64,000 nucleotides of DNA. Origin: Nipponacmea schrenckii (taxonomy: Eukaryota > Mollusca > Gastropoda > Lottiidae). The position numbers were made by a program, and so were the translations under genes. Of this stretch, positions 29,649 to 42,372 are shown one piece after another; the first letter of the stretch is position 1; the number at the start of each line of letters is the position of its first letter. The notes beneath the pieces were generated by a model that saw nothing but the letters and a program-made list of their open reading frames with translations, did not search any database and was not told where the DNA came from. The stretch lies in assembly GCA_030562195.1 (NCBI GenBank), contig JAUJPP010000007.1, forward strand, positions 21,325,769 through 21,389,768. The letters run 5' to 3'.

Positions 29649-30482
29649 AAACATAAATACAAACAGGAAACACACACAATGCTAAAAAACATAAATACAA
29701 ACAGGGACAACACACAATGATACACAACTTAAATTCAACCAGGAAACACACACAATGATACAAAACATAATAATACAGAACATAAATACAATCAGGGAAA
29801 ACACACAATTATACACAACATAAATACAAACAGGGAACACACACACAATGATACAGAACATAAATACAAACAGGGAAAACACACAATTATACACAACATA
29901 AATACAAAAAGGGAACACACACAATGAAACAACATAAATACAATCAGGGAAAACACACAATGATATACAACATAAATTCAACAGGAAACACACACAATAA
30001 TACAAAACATAAATACAAACAGGAAACACACACAATGATACAAAACATAAATACAAACAGGGAACAAACACAATGATAAAAACATAATACAAACAGGGAA
30101 AACACACAATGATACACAACATAAATACAAACAGGGAACACACACAATAATAAAACTCATAAATACAAAAAGGAAAAACACACAATGATACAAAACATAA
30201 ATACAAACAGGAAAAACACACAATGATACACAGCATAAATACAAACAGGGAACACACACAATGCTACCGAACATAAATACAAACAGGGAAAACACACAAT
30301 TATACACAACATAAATACAAACCGGGAACACACACAATGATACAGAACATAAATACAAACAGAGAAAACACACAATGATACACAACATAAATACAAACAG
30401 GGAACACACACAATGATGCACAACATAAATACAAACAGGGAACACACACAATGATACACAACATAAATACAAACATAGAATA
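29649..30482. repeat. 38-bp minisatellite, about 22 copies
   Basis: The unit contains ACATAAATACAAACAGGGAA followed by CACACACAATGATACACA. Adjacent well-conserved copies near 30.4 kb are exactly 38 bp apart; others vary by one or two bases or by internal CA count. Because 38 is not a multiple of three and the unit has no stop on the minus strand in any frame, all three minus frames stay open for 100-190 codons. They encode overlapping Cys/Val/Leu-rich repeats. I regard these as by-products of the satellite, not genes. Confidence 0.93.
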
Positions 30483-30599
30483 AACATAAGTAGTAACACG
30501 AACCTGCCTTTGGAATTAAACATGCAAATGCTTATGGGAATATGTGAGTACAGGGTTCAATTGTATATATTATTCAGACAAAACATGTGTATTGTTATG

Positions 30600-31125
30600 G
30601 AGATGTCAAGTTCAAATTTGAATTTTTTTTTATAACTGGTTAACGAGTTATTGCACTTGACTTAGTAAAATCACGTCGAAATTTTATTGTTGATGCAATG
30701 GAAGCTGCAATTTTCAATGGATTTTGACTTGGTATGAGTATTGGAATTGATAAGACGGCAGTTAAGTTCAAATTTTAGAATTTTTCAATAAACGATTTTG
30801 ATTTATTTCCCTTGAGCAATAGTTACCTTTTTCAATGGATTAAAATGGAACTTAATTTTTTTAATTTGAATTGATAGGTAGTCAAGTTTAAATTTGACGA
30901 TTTTTCGGATGAACCCTTTTTTGAGCTATTAACTTAGGCCTATTAAATTTACGTCAAAATTTTATTGTGGTTGCATTGGAATTGATAAGACAGCAGGTCA
31001 AGTTTAAATTTGCTGATTTCTCTATGAACTATTACCTTTGACTGTTTAAAATCACATCAAAATTTTATTGTTGGTGCAATAGACGCTACAATTTTCAATG
31101 GATTGGCACTGCCAAAATCTTCAAC
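30600..31125 (-). repeat. Reverse-oriented copies of the 161-bp repeat family
   Basis: About three to four degraded units lie in the orientation opposite to the array at 39.2-41.1 kb. Shared blocks in reverse complement include GAGTTATTGCACTTGACTTA, AAAATTTTATTGTTGATGCA, GCAATTTTCAATGGATT and GGAATTGATAAGACGGCA. Units contain small deletions. This is a dispersed family, not unique sequence. Confidence 0.8.
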
Positions 31126-33247
31126 GAATCTTTTTTGAGTGATTGTCTATTTTATTATTCAAATTCAATTCTGCCAGTGGACCTTGCCTGGCCAGCTATC
31201 TGTTTTACGGTAGAAAGATAACCACCAACAGAGAATGTTAAAAGTCAGAACATTTTGAATAAAGGTTGAATAAATCAGTGGCAATATCGGGCTTATCGAT
31301 ATGGAAATAATTTAGGCGGCGCAAAAATATAACCGTTTACGATATTTTTTTGTAAATAAAATCAGTATATGCACCCAACGTTAGTTTTGAATAGAACTCA
31401 ATTTGGTACGTGTTCAAACATGGAGTCTAAATTAAAAGTTAAAGTGAAGTGGATTCACCAAGCCTTTGTAAGTCCACATACGGTTTAATAACTTACATAG
31501 AATATTCCTTAGAAATACCGATAATTCATTTAGCAAGCTTCACTTGAATTTAAACAATAACAGAATTGAACTTTTAATATCAACAATTAATTTACTATAT
31601 ATATCTGCTATATAATTTCTTATACAATTCAAGGAATTTCTAAAGGCACCATTCAATAAAATGTTAGCTTAAATGGTTGTCTCCTTATACACATCTTGAC
31701 AAGTCCAGTGTTTTCGGAATTCTTCTTAACCATGCGATACGGTACTAAAGACCATCCATTTTCCATTTGTTTGTCTGTGAATAAAGAGGACATTATTTAT
31801 TAAAAATAAAAGTAATGCATTAAATGTTGTGTTAATTAGGTTATCTTTTTCACGTTCATTTTGTACCCTTACATCCACATCAAACATTTTGTGAAAAGAA
31901 GGCCAGTTTCTCCTGATAAATTATCTAAAAGCGTGCATCCATTTTACCACAAGTTATCATTTACCCATTCATTACCGACATCATTCCTTTTCTACATTTT
32001 TCTTTCAGTAAAGAGTTTAAATTAAGATAGAAGACGTTGTTATAATGAAAGAGATACGGGCACATTAATTAGGCATTGTTAGATCTTTCTTCTAAAATAT
32101 TAGATGATTTCAGATTCAATAAATCATTAACTCCAAGTGTGCTTGAAAGACTAGTCCAATTACTTTGCATAATCTTTTCTTACTGTTAAGCAAAAATAAT
32201 TATATTTAATTGAATATGGTTTATTCACCTTCTGAAAACAATCATTCGATCTTGGAACAAATGGCACAAACCGATGAGTGGCAGTGAACCTAGGTGAGTA
32301 AGGGGGCCATTCTTTTATTCAATTCCTGTTTGTGGAAGTTAAATGCTATTTCACTCACTTATATTGCTGGTGGTTCATTTACTTATAATTATATACTTGG
32401 GACATTTTTTTTTAAGTTTGTACTTTCTTATTGGAATTATCAATTAAATTATTTAGACGAACGCAAAATATTAGAAGTACTGGACGAAAGTGAATGTTCT
32501 GATTAAGAGCAGATTGGATAGTCAGGATATCGTATTACAGTCTACAGTTGACCTTTATGTATTTATCAAGTTAATGAAAGTAATAAATGTTCCAAGAATA
32601 GTTTAATCTCTTCCACCTAGCGTATTAATTATAAGAATGGAGGATTACTGTTACAATCAAACATGTTCAAATTGGACAGAATTGCACGTCGCTACGGCAA
32701 AAATCAGTCACGTTAATTGTAGACAAATATAGGGGTCGCACTATAACAAGATACCCCTCCAATCTTGCTGCATTAACACAAACACAGATCTTGGCACGGA
32801 ACACTGTCTTTAAATAAAGATGTTTGCTTGTGTTTCATCCAGTATGGATTACTAACAGCCTTTCTGATAATCACTCGATTCAATCAAGGCATGCTCCTTG
32901 GAAACACGCGCCCGACTCTTCGGATCAATTGGCGTGCTAGAAGTATTACTATTCGCTACGGATTTGCACATCTTCAGCCCTGTACGTGATGTTTTAACGC
33001 CGTAATGAGCACAAGACATTTGTAAGTGATTGCAAAGTGGCAAAATATGATTTGGGGGTTAAGCCATATCGTGACATTGTGTGATAGATATTGACTTAAG
33101 ATTGTGTTTTATAAATAAACTGAACGTGTAGAGTAAGAACTAGATGTGATTTTATTTAATCATCATTAGTTCTAGAACATTGAAATACTGTATCCGTTCT
33201 TAATTACGTATTTCGACTTTGGCGAAAACGTATTGTAATCGTTCGGA

Positions 33248-33282
33248 TTATTTTATTTTTTTTTTTTTTTTTTTTTTTTTTG
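33248..33282. repeat. Poly-T tract
   Basis: About 35 T. Together with the A/T-rich flank it could be a retroposon tail, but no element body is recognisable. Confidence 0.85.
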
Positions 33283-34020
33283 TAATTCTTGGATGAGTTT
33301 GCAGACAAACTGGTAAAAGGTGCAGAAATTCTAAAACTACAGTTGATCTTAGAATGATTTCTATTATCAAATAAAACAAAACCGGAAGTTCTATCTCTGA
33401 CAGGAAGTGAGTACCGGAAGTTCAGGTTTTTTGGCTTTAGCAAGTTTATTTTCAGTTCGATTTTGACCGGATTTTCAGATTTGAAAACTTTAATGTATTT
33501 GTGAACTAACAATTATAGGTTTTATGCAATTAGGTTAAATATTTTATCCACGATTTGCAATTAAATATTCAAGGGTCATCGGCAAAAATTTCAGACCGTG
33601 ATTTCTCCTTTAATATAAATGGTAAAATTTTGAAACTTTACCAGTTGATAGGCGATATGTTTATAATTTTTGAAAAAATGTGAAAAAAAAAATTCCATTT
33701 CCGGTTTAGCCTCAAATGACGTAATTACGTAACTTCCGGTCTATAACTGCTAGGTGAAAAGTGAAAACTGTTTTATAAATAACTTGTCAATAGTAATTGA
33801 TTTGACCTAAATAATTAGGTCAAGCTGCCATATCGGCCGCCATTTTGAATTTTCGTTACAATTCTTAAATCCGAAATTCAGACACTACTGATAGACCGTT
33901 TTTGATGAAATTTAGCACATAGATACAATGGATCATTATCTACTTTTTCTTGGAGACCGATTTTCAAATTTCGTATTTTCTTTCGAATTATTTAAATTTC
34001 GTTTTTTTCAAAATTAGGTC

Positions 34021-34312
34021 ACTTTAACGGGTACGGAAGGTGTGACCCACTTAATCTATGACCTTAAAAATTAGGTCAAATAATATTCAATATATTGTCT
34101 ACGAGTAGATATTTTTTAATTTGGCTTACTTAAAAAATTCATAGAGATAAGTGTACTTAAATACAGCAAAAATTGATAATTTTCATATTTTCGCCATCAT
34201 TAACCGTTACGGAAGGTGTGACCTAATTATTTTATGACTTTGAAAACTAGGTCAAATGATATTCAATATATTGTCTAGATGTAGGTAATTGCAAATTTAG
34301 CCTACATAATAT
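34021..34312. repeat. Two diverged direct repeats of about 105 bp
   Basis: Copies at about 34021-34130 and 34200-34312 share TACGGAAGGTGTGACC, then TTAGGTCAAAT or CTAGGTCAAAT, then ATTCAATATATTGTCTA. The period is about 178-180 bp. Each copy contains AGGTGTGA, which equals the core T-box half-site, although this probably reflects common descent of the repeat. Confidence 0.7.
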
Positions 34313-34453
34313 TTTAAGGCTCTCGAAATACGTTCATAATTGTAAGCAATTCTAGTTTAAATTTGTGTTCATGTATCATCGTTTCCAAGCTCTTTGATCT
34401 TGAAAACACACGTACAAGCTTTCCTAATAATAACTGCCCTTACTCTCTGTTGA

Positions 34454-35969
34454 TTATAATTTTGAAAAAATCTTGAATGAATCCCCTTCTTCTTTAACTT
34501 TTAGTGAGGGAAATTCAACAGGCATCATTCTCGGAGGCTCGAAACGGGGGTCACATCTGTATTGTGTGAAATCTGTGACACCTTCAGATCTAAGATAATC
34601 CTCATCTATAAGGCACCTCCCATTGAACCTGCAATGAAACAAACCAAAATTTACATGAAATAAACACACAAAATCTTGAACAAAATTTTCCAATTGCTCA
34701 ATTATAATTTTAAGACCAATATTATAAATCAGTAGAGAAAACTCTTCAATAAATACAGAAGTATGCCTTATAAGAAAAAGAAAATAAAAGTAACTCACTT
34801 GCCAGACTGTTCTTGTGCTATTCCAAGACAAGCATCAGCAAATATTGTAGCTTTTCTCAATAATTTATGTTCAATATTCTTAACGTCAGTTACATGTGAC
34901 TTGATACCAGTGGCTGGCCAGAGAGATGTTATGCTTATACCTTGAAATCATGGAAAGGGTCATTAATGGAATGGTTTTCTCTAGACTACCAATAAACGAT
35001 AGACATGTGAAACCGGATTTCGCCACATTCCGGATATATATATATAAATTGCTTAAAGATTAGAACTATTGATATCTTACCCGTATCATTTAACTCTTTA
35101 CCCATTCCCTGAGTTAAAATACTAACACCAATTTTACTTATTGAATATGGTGTCTTGCCTTCAAAAAATCTGAAATCAGCAGATTAATATGCCATAACAA
35201 AGATATACAATGACGTTATATTTGTTAACATTAGAACTACGTGGGAACTAAATCCCGAATAAGTGTATATGCGTTTTAAACATCTAAATGATTCGTGAGT
35301 ATTATGAATAGCCTGAATGTCGTAAATGTAATTCTATACAGAAGTAAACTCCTAGTACCTATTCTGTAGTATTCGTAGCCAGAAAAGATTACCAAAGCTT
35401 TCATGGATGTTATGTACAGTAATTATAAGCACTGGTTTCTAGATCGTGACACAGTATGCTCCCCTTACAATTTGCTTACAGTGAGCTTCAGTAATACTTC
35501 AATTGAGCAGTAATCATATCTACCTTGAATATATGGGAGGTGACACCATAATAAACTTCCCCGATCTCTGTCTTTGATAAACCGGAAGTAATTCTTCTAC
35601 CATAGAATAAGCACCGCGTAAATTCACATCTAACATAAGATCAAATCTTTTTAAAGGTGTCCTGCAAACTTTCTCCCAAAAGATAGACCCAGCATTGTAA
35701 ACAGCCACATCAATGCCCCCGAATTTATCAATACAAGTTTTAACTGTATTTTTCACTTCAGTCATATCTCGAGCGTTGCATTTAACCGGTAAAGCAATTC
35801 CACCCAAATCTTGGATTTCTTTGCTCACAGAATGTATAGTCCCAGGTAGTTGTTTTGATTCATCTGTAGTTTTTGCAGCTACACAAACATTAAAACCATT
35901 TCTAGAAAGAGTAAGACTGATCTCCCTTCCAATGCCTCTTGATGCACCAATTACCAAAGCAGTTTTCAT
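34454..35969 (-). CDS. Peroxisomal short-chain dehydrogenase, HSDL2-like without SCP2 domain
   Basis: Exons: 35524-35969, 35081-35169, 34799-34940, 34454-34628; phases agree and give 283 residues. The ATG at 35969 opens directly on the Rossmann fold. An in-frame upstream extension to 36002 has only a TTG, so I reject it. It is an NAD(P)-dependent classical SDR. The cofactor loop GASRGIG is at residues 8-14, NAG near residue 96, catalytic Ser143, and Tyr157-x3-Lys161 (YSISK) with the normal Ser-Tyr spacing. The loop AAKTTDESKQLPGTI, the block SPP after the serine, and the late block IDEDYLRSEGVTDF resemble human HSDL2. Human HSDL2 then continues into a sterol-carrier-protein-2 domain, while this protein stops soon after. 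It ends in SKL, the canonical PTS1 peroxisomal signal. The substrate is unknown; a lipid-related carbonyl is a guess. The ankyrin/SOCS gene follows upstream on the same strand. Confidence 0.9.
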
Positions 35970-37210
35970 AGCTGTTATCTTCCGTATCCTTATGAACTGC
36001 AACTCTGGTTATCTGAAGCAAGAATTGTGGGTATACTATATATTTTGTATGGTGTTATCACAGTGACTTGAGTATAGTATAGACAAAAGTCCACACACTC
36101 AAATTCAAAGTTCAAAGGGCCAGTATTGTTACTCGATGGCAGTGCAGTTTCTCTCCATTAAAAATGGCTTTTATCCCCAATTACACCCCGACTTAATTTC
36201 TATCAAATTTAAGAATGTGATTTGTATATATGTTTTTCAATGGCGTAACCAGCCCCTGGGGGATAGATGCATGTGTAAAACCGGTGATAATATAAACTAT
36301 CCCTAAATATTGTTTTCATGATTGCATCATTGTTTGCATTCATTAAATACATGACTCCAATTTCAATTTACATGCTCCAAGAAATTATTCTATGAATCTA
36401 TACTGTTTTTAACTTTTACAAAAAAATAGTAGGCCTACGCACCAAATGAGTTTGAGTTCAGTCTCAACATTTTTTTTTTTAATTTCGGCTTCTGATTGTC
36501 CCAGCAAGTGCAGAGTTGTGCCACGGCACCTGGTTTGTCTTAAGAGACCCCCCCCCCATTTCTAGTAGCTGCCCCTTCTTGCCCCCAAACGAAAAAGTCT
36601 AGTTATACCACTGGTGTTTACAACAAAATACTGGATAGAAGACACCAAATCTATTCTATTTTCAAAATTCTTCGGAGAACCCTTTAAGATACTCATTTGG
36701 AGCTCTCTATGCACTTCGACAGAGCAGTCGCATTTTAAATTTCATTCTCACCCATCTCCCTATTGTACACCACTAGTCCACTAGCTATTTACACTGCTAT
36801 TAAACCAGAAAAAAGTTAAAATATACACTGTGCAAGACATGGTAGGGGAGATAATTCAGAAATAAAACATGTTACTTCAGACCCAACAAATTAATATCGT
36901 TAGAAAATCTAGTACCAAGTCTGTGTTCATGTATTTAGTCTTGGATTGTTACGAATACAAACTCACAAATAATTTAGTAAGTTTTATTAAATCATTTTCA
37001 ATACTAGCACCCATATAAGAACTTCCAACAGCTAATGATTGCAAACCTCACAAAAAATGATCAACATTAGAAAAAATTATTCAACAAAATGCCTTGGCAA
37101 TTAAGAACAGAGATAATAAAGACACTAAATATTTAAATACATGATTCATAGCAGAAAGTAATTTGCTATGAAAATATTTCTACTTATCACCAGATTCTTG
37201 TGGTTTTATA
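35970..37210. other. Intergenic spacer between SDR and ankyrin-SOCS genes
   Basis: About 1.2 kb of AT-rich sequence. It should include the promoter and 5' UTR of the SDR gene and the 3' UTR of the ankyrin-SOCS gene, both on the minus strand. No clear TATA box was identified. A poly-C run lies near 36550. Confidence 0.6.
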
Positions 37211-40200
37211 TCAAAACTTCAATTTCAATTGTAAAATAGTTGGTATAGGAAGAGAATAAACATTGGCTAGAGGTTGGTGGTTTTTAGAAAATATGCTCCT
37301 TAATTTTGTAACACAGACAGTAAGTAGTTTTGGTGGTGTAATAGCTAATTCTTTTAAATATTCTTTATAACAAGGATTAAGTTGAAGAAAGCTAGGTGTA
37401 AGACTGCTATCCATTGCCATGTTTCTCATTTTGGCTTTGGTTTTCATCAAATAAAGTTCTTGTCTTAGGTCAATTCCTTGATCTATGAGATACTCTGCTA
37501 TTTCAATATGGCCAAATTCAAAGGCAATATACAATGGGGATACACCTAAAGTAGTTAATGAATTGATGTCTGCACCCATGTACAGTAAGGTTCTAACCAT
37601 ATCTAAACCACCAGTAGCAGTAGCTACATGTAGAGCATTTTGTCCCCAACGGTCTAATAACCTGCAATCAGCTCCTAGCTCTAACAGGATCTTCATCATC
37701 TTCTCATCTCGCCAACCGATGGCTTCGTGTAATGGGTAATTTTTAGATCGTGTAGCTTGATTTACAGGGCATCCTCGATCAATGACATCTCTTACATATT
37801 GATACTTCAGGTCTCCTTTATATTCCAGCAAAGCATGCAACAATGTTTCTTGGTTTCTACGACAGAGCTTCACATCTAAGCCTTTATTCAGGCATTTGAA
37901 AAAGAAAAAGTCAGTGACTTCATTAGCATGGTGACTAAGAGCAGTAAAGAGTGGACTTGGGCCACTATCATCACTAGCATTAATATCAGCACCATAATAC
38001 ACTAGAATCTTGGTGATTTCTAACTTATTCAATCTTGAACACAGACTAAGAGGTGTCAGACTCTCATTCCCAAAATATCCCTTTAAATTGGGGTCAGCAC
38101 CTTTAGAACACAATAATGAAACTATATCAGAATATTCATATCGACAAGCTAATATAAGTGGAGATTGTGAATGGAAATTCAGAGCATTTAAATTAGCATT
38201 ATTATCTACCAGTAACTTGACCATTTCAATACAGTTCTGTTCAGTAGCTATATGTAGACAGGTATCACCGGAGAATAAAGCTCGAAGATCTATTGGTGGA
38301 CAAGCTACACCCTGTGATATATAACTAAATACAAGTCGATGGTTTGTATTTAATATTAAATATGTGGCATGGATATCTCTGTTTATTACAGCCATGTGCA
38401 ATGGGGTATACCCTACGGTATTGCATGTATCAAGGGGACAATTACGACTCAATAACAGTTGCATGATTTCGTACAATTTCAAACTGATTGCAAGATGTAA
38501 TGGTGAATTACCATCACTGTCCTTAGAGGAAATATCAAAACCAGCATCCAATAATGATCGGACTGTTGAATATTCTCCTAGTTCCACAGCCTTACAAATT
38601 GGTGGTTTGTTAAAGCATGATTCATTAGAAGAATCATGAAAGTCACCAGATCTATCCATTATCATGTCTAAGGCTTGAGTCAATTCATCAGTTGAATCAT
38701 CCTGAAGACTAGAGTTAAGACTACCACGAGACTGACCACCTTGTTCATGTTCTCGATCCTGTTCCTCTGTTGACCTATGTGCTGTTCCATTGGTATTAAT
38801 TCTTAAATACACCCTTTCTCTACTACATCGACTCAAAATCTGGAATTCTTCGTCACCGGGTGGATTGTCTTCTGCCTAAAAAAAAGAATTTCAAGTATTT
38901 AAAGAGGGGACTGCATAGAGGAAAGCTCCACCATAACGCATGTAGACATTTCAGACCATTTAACCCGGCCTTCTCAAGATAAATTTTCTGAAGCACCACT
39001 TTGGTCAAAATAGTGAGCAAGAAGTGCCACTTTACGCAAATACGTTGGCGTACGAGCATAAATCTAATGAATAAAATATAATAGTAATCTAATAAGATAG
39101 CTTGCCAGGCAAGGTAACATACGCCCAATGGTAGCATTTGAATTTGAATAATAAATTGAGCAAGAACTCACTATAACAATAACACTCACTGAATATTGAA
39201 GTCAAAGGCAAAAACTCAAAAACCATTCAAATAAGTCGTCAAATTCAAGCTTGACTTCTGTCTTATCAATTCTAATGCTTACACCAAGTTTCATGAAAAT
39301 CCTTTGAAAATTGAAGCTTCTTGTTGCAACCACAATAGAATTTACTCCAAACCTTTCATTGAAAAATTCTCAAATTCAACCTTGACTGAGGTCTAATCAA
39401 TTCCAATGCTCACACCAAGTTTCATAAAAATTCATTGAAAATTGAAGCTTCTATTTCACCAACAATAAAATTTTTAGCACATTTTACTTAGTCAATGGCA
39501 ATAACTCATTAACTGTTCATTGCAAAATAGTCAAATTCGAACTTGACCACCGCCTTATCTATTCCAATGCTCATACCAAGTTTCATCAAAATCCATAAGA
39601 AAATTGTAGCTCTATTGCACCCACAATAAAATTTTGATGAGATTTTACTAAGTCAAGGGCAATAACTCACAAACCGTGCATAGAAAAATCATAACATTTG
39701 AACTTGACGGGCATCTTATCCATTTCAATGCTAACACCAAGTTTCATCAAAATCCATTGAAAATTGTTGCTACGATTGCACCTGCAATTAAATATTGACG
39801 CGATTTTACTAAGTCAAGGGCAATAACTCAAAAAGTGTTAATTGAAAAATCTTCAAATTCGAACTTGATCGCTATCTTATCAATTTCAACGCTTACACCA
39901 AGTTTCATCAAGTATCCTTAATTGCACTACTTTTGCACCTTACTAGGGCAATTAACTGGCAAACCTTTCTTCGAAAAATGTCAAATTGCAACTTGACGGG
40001 TTAATCAATTCCAATCTAACCAATATTCCATAAAATTCATTAAATATTGTAGCTTGTATTTCACAACAAAATTTTGACGCGATTTTACTGCAAGGCAATA
40101 ACTCGAGAACTCGTTTATTGCAAACAATCGTCAAATTCGAACTTACCACCGCTTATATTCCAATGTCATACCAGTTTCATCAAATCCATGAAAATTGTAG

Positions 40201-41691
40201 CTCTATTGCATCACAATAAATTTTGAGGATTTAACTAAGTCAAGGGCAATAACTCAAAACCGTCATCGAAAAATCTCAAATTCGAACTTGACCGGGCATC
40301 TATATTTTTTTTCTAAACATAATGTCGACCGCAATTAAGATTGAGCGATGTACAAGCAAGTGGCAATAACCAAATCTAACTGAACCAATCTTCAATTGCG
40401 GCTATCTTATCAATTTCAACGCTTACACCAAGTTTCATCAAGTATCCTCTATTGCACCCACAATAAAATTTCGACGCGATTTTACTAAATCAAGGGCAAT
40501 AACTGGCAAACCCTTTTCGAAAAATAGTCATATTCGCACTTGACCGGCGTTTAATCAATTCCAATCCTAACAATAAGTTCCATCGAAATCCATTAAATAT
40601 TGTAGCTTGTATTGCACTCACAACAAAATTTTGACGCGATTTTACTAAGGCAATAACTCGAGAACCGTTTATCGAAACAATCGTCAAATTCGAACTTAAC
40701 CACCGCTTTATCAATTCCAATTCATATACCATGTTTCATTCAAATCCATTGAAAACTGTAGCTTCTATTGCATCAACAATAAATTTTGACGTGATATAAC
40801 TAAGTCAAGGGCAATAACTCATAAACCGATCATCGAAAAATCGTCAAATTCGAACTTGACCGCCGTCTTATCAATTCTAATGCTAATGCCCACACCAAGT
40901 TTCATTTAAATCCATTGAAAATTGTAGCTTCTATTGTGTCTACAACAAATATAGAGGCAGGGGCAATAACTCAAAAATCGTTCATCGAAAAATCGTCAAA
41001 ATCGAACTTGACCGCCGTCTTATCAATTCCAATTCTCATACCAAGTTTCATGAAGATACATATAAAATTGTAGATTCTAAAGTGTCTACAACAAATTTCG
41101 ACGGACCGACGGGCGGACAGGGGCGACGACAATATACGTCCGCATTAAGGGTGAACCGTAAATATCATTCCACTTTTAATTGGTAGACCATTCCGATTAA
41201 TTACTGTAACAATTTACATTGGGGTGAAATAGAATATGGGAAATGCAAAAATCTTTTCGGAGAGTGTGAAAAAAATTTTTTGCCACTAATATTTTTTTCT
41301 CACATATGTCAGCGCGCAACTTTAGATGTGGCAATGCACAACAAGTGGAAGTCGAGAAGGCCTAATCTAACTGAACCTTTAATTTAATAGCGGGTCGGGT
41401 TTCGTTATAAGCCATTGACAGATATGAGGTAAACACTGTCTATTAATTTTACATAATACTAGTCCTACGTATCGTATCATATCATATCAATTTAAAAATT
41501 CCACTGAACACTGAATTGTAAACAAATTTCACTAACACTTAAAATAGTGGCATTTTTAGCTTAGTAAGGAAACGTTTTAACACCGCCTGGCATGTTGAGC
41601 GAGACTACCAAGCCAATATGTGGCTGAATGATGGAGACTTGTTATGTGAATATGTAAATAACTTACCATTTTCCCTACGCTCTGCAATCAT
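37211..41691 (-). CDS. Ankyrin-repeat and SOCS-box (ASB-type) protein
   Basis: Two exons, 41667-41691 and 37211-38871, give 561 residues. Exon 1 encodes only MIAERREN plus one base. The phase fits (AAT G|AA), whereas the other ATG at the exon end would hit a stop quickly. The first 90 residues are polar and low-complexity. About eleven ankyrin repeats follow (roughly residues 95-475), shown by SPLHLAISL, TPLHMAVIN, TCLHIATEQ, SPLILACRY, TPLSLCSRL, YPLHEAIGW, NALHVATAT and GADIN/GADPN turns. The C terminus (about 515-561) fits a SOCS box: an elongin BC box PKLLTVCVTKLRS, then a Cul5-box-like LPIP. ASB proteins recruit substrates to Cullin5-Elongin B/C ubiquitin ligases in the cytoplasm. The vertebrate ASB subtype is not clear. 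The single intron holds the large 161-bp repeat array. Confidence 0.88.
39175..41145 (+). repeat. 161-bp-period repeat array in the ankyrin-SOCS intron
   Basis: About twelve diverged units each read, in order: GGGCAATAACTCAAAAACCG, TCGAAAAATCGTCAAATTCG, AACTTGACCG.CTTATCAATT, CACCAAGTTTCAT, AATCCATTGAAAATTGTAGC and CACAATAAAATTTTGACGCG. The anchor CAAGTTTCAT occurs at 39416, 39577, 39738 and 39899, exactly 161 bp apart; other spacings vary. The last unit ends at 41100-41142 in a GACGGACCGACGGGCGGACA-type tail and AATATACGTCC. I associate this tail with widespread mollusc repeats. Units at about 39950-40390 have many small deletions. Confidence 0.93.
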
Positions 41692-42372
41692 CAGCTTTCA
41701 ATATCTCCTACGAACATCAATAATTTATTCATTGTCGCCTATATAATATATAGCAGTAAACTACTGTCGAAACTCCTATATTTTTCAGTGTCCCATTGAC
41801 CTTATTGTACCGTCGGTTTGCTACTATAAATAAACTCGGTCCGGTTGTACATAGGACTTTGAACTCTATGTATATCTGTCAAATGCCGTTTCGTTCCGAG
41901 AAACACGATTAACGTCTACACTATAACTTGATTTTTCAGTTGTGTATAAGCAACAAATCAAAACAATTGTTTGCAGATATTCCAGACACTCTACTGTTGA
42001 TAAATAAAAGACGTATAACAATCAATATGGTGAAGTAATGATTTGAATGGACGATACCTTCCCATTGAATGTATGGTAACAAAGGGAGAGAACTACAAAC
42101 ATACAATTACACCGTTTTATGCCAAGGTACAAAAAGTCCATGTTCATGATATTTGGTCATAGATTGCCAATAATTATTATCGAAAACTCTTCAGTTTCAA
42201 ACCTAACCGAGATTTCATCAATATATAAGCATACCAAGTACCGTCTACTGGAGTCATCGTGACTGTCGTGATCACAAGCAATTGTTCGGACGGGCCAATG
42301 GAAAGGAGTTATGACAAGAGTCCCACAATAAGACAAATCGAATTGTTTCAAGGTTATTTTTTTTATTATAAT

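Larger units (their letters stand above)
30483..34453. other. Intergenic repeat-rich region
   Basis: This region contains the reverse-oriented copies of the 161-bp family (30.6-31.12 kb), a poly-T run at 33.25 kb, several CCGGAAGT-containing stretches and a two-copy direct repeat at 34.02-34.31 kb. No exon was recognised. The open frames at 32294-32506 (plus) and 32852-33043 (minus) have no domain, no start context and no splice partners that I can see. Confidence 0.5.

Noticed and set aside
29682..30523. Several minus-strand open frames of 100-191 codons, Cys/Val/Leu-rich
   Set aside because: They are translations of the 38-bp minisatellite in different frames; no domain, no splice sites and low complexity.
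35970..36002. Upstream extension of the SDR start (11 codons)
   Set aside because: The upstream codon is TTG. The ATG at 35969 opens directly on the Rossmann fold as normal for the family.
37485..38639. Plus-strand frames of 84-104 codons
   Set aside because: They are antisense to the ankyrin-repeat exon and have no domain.
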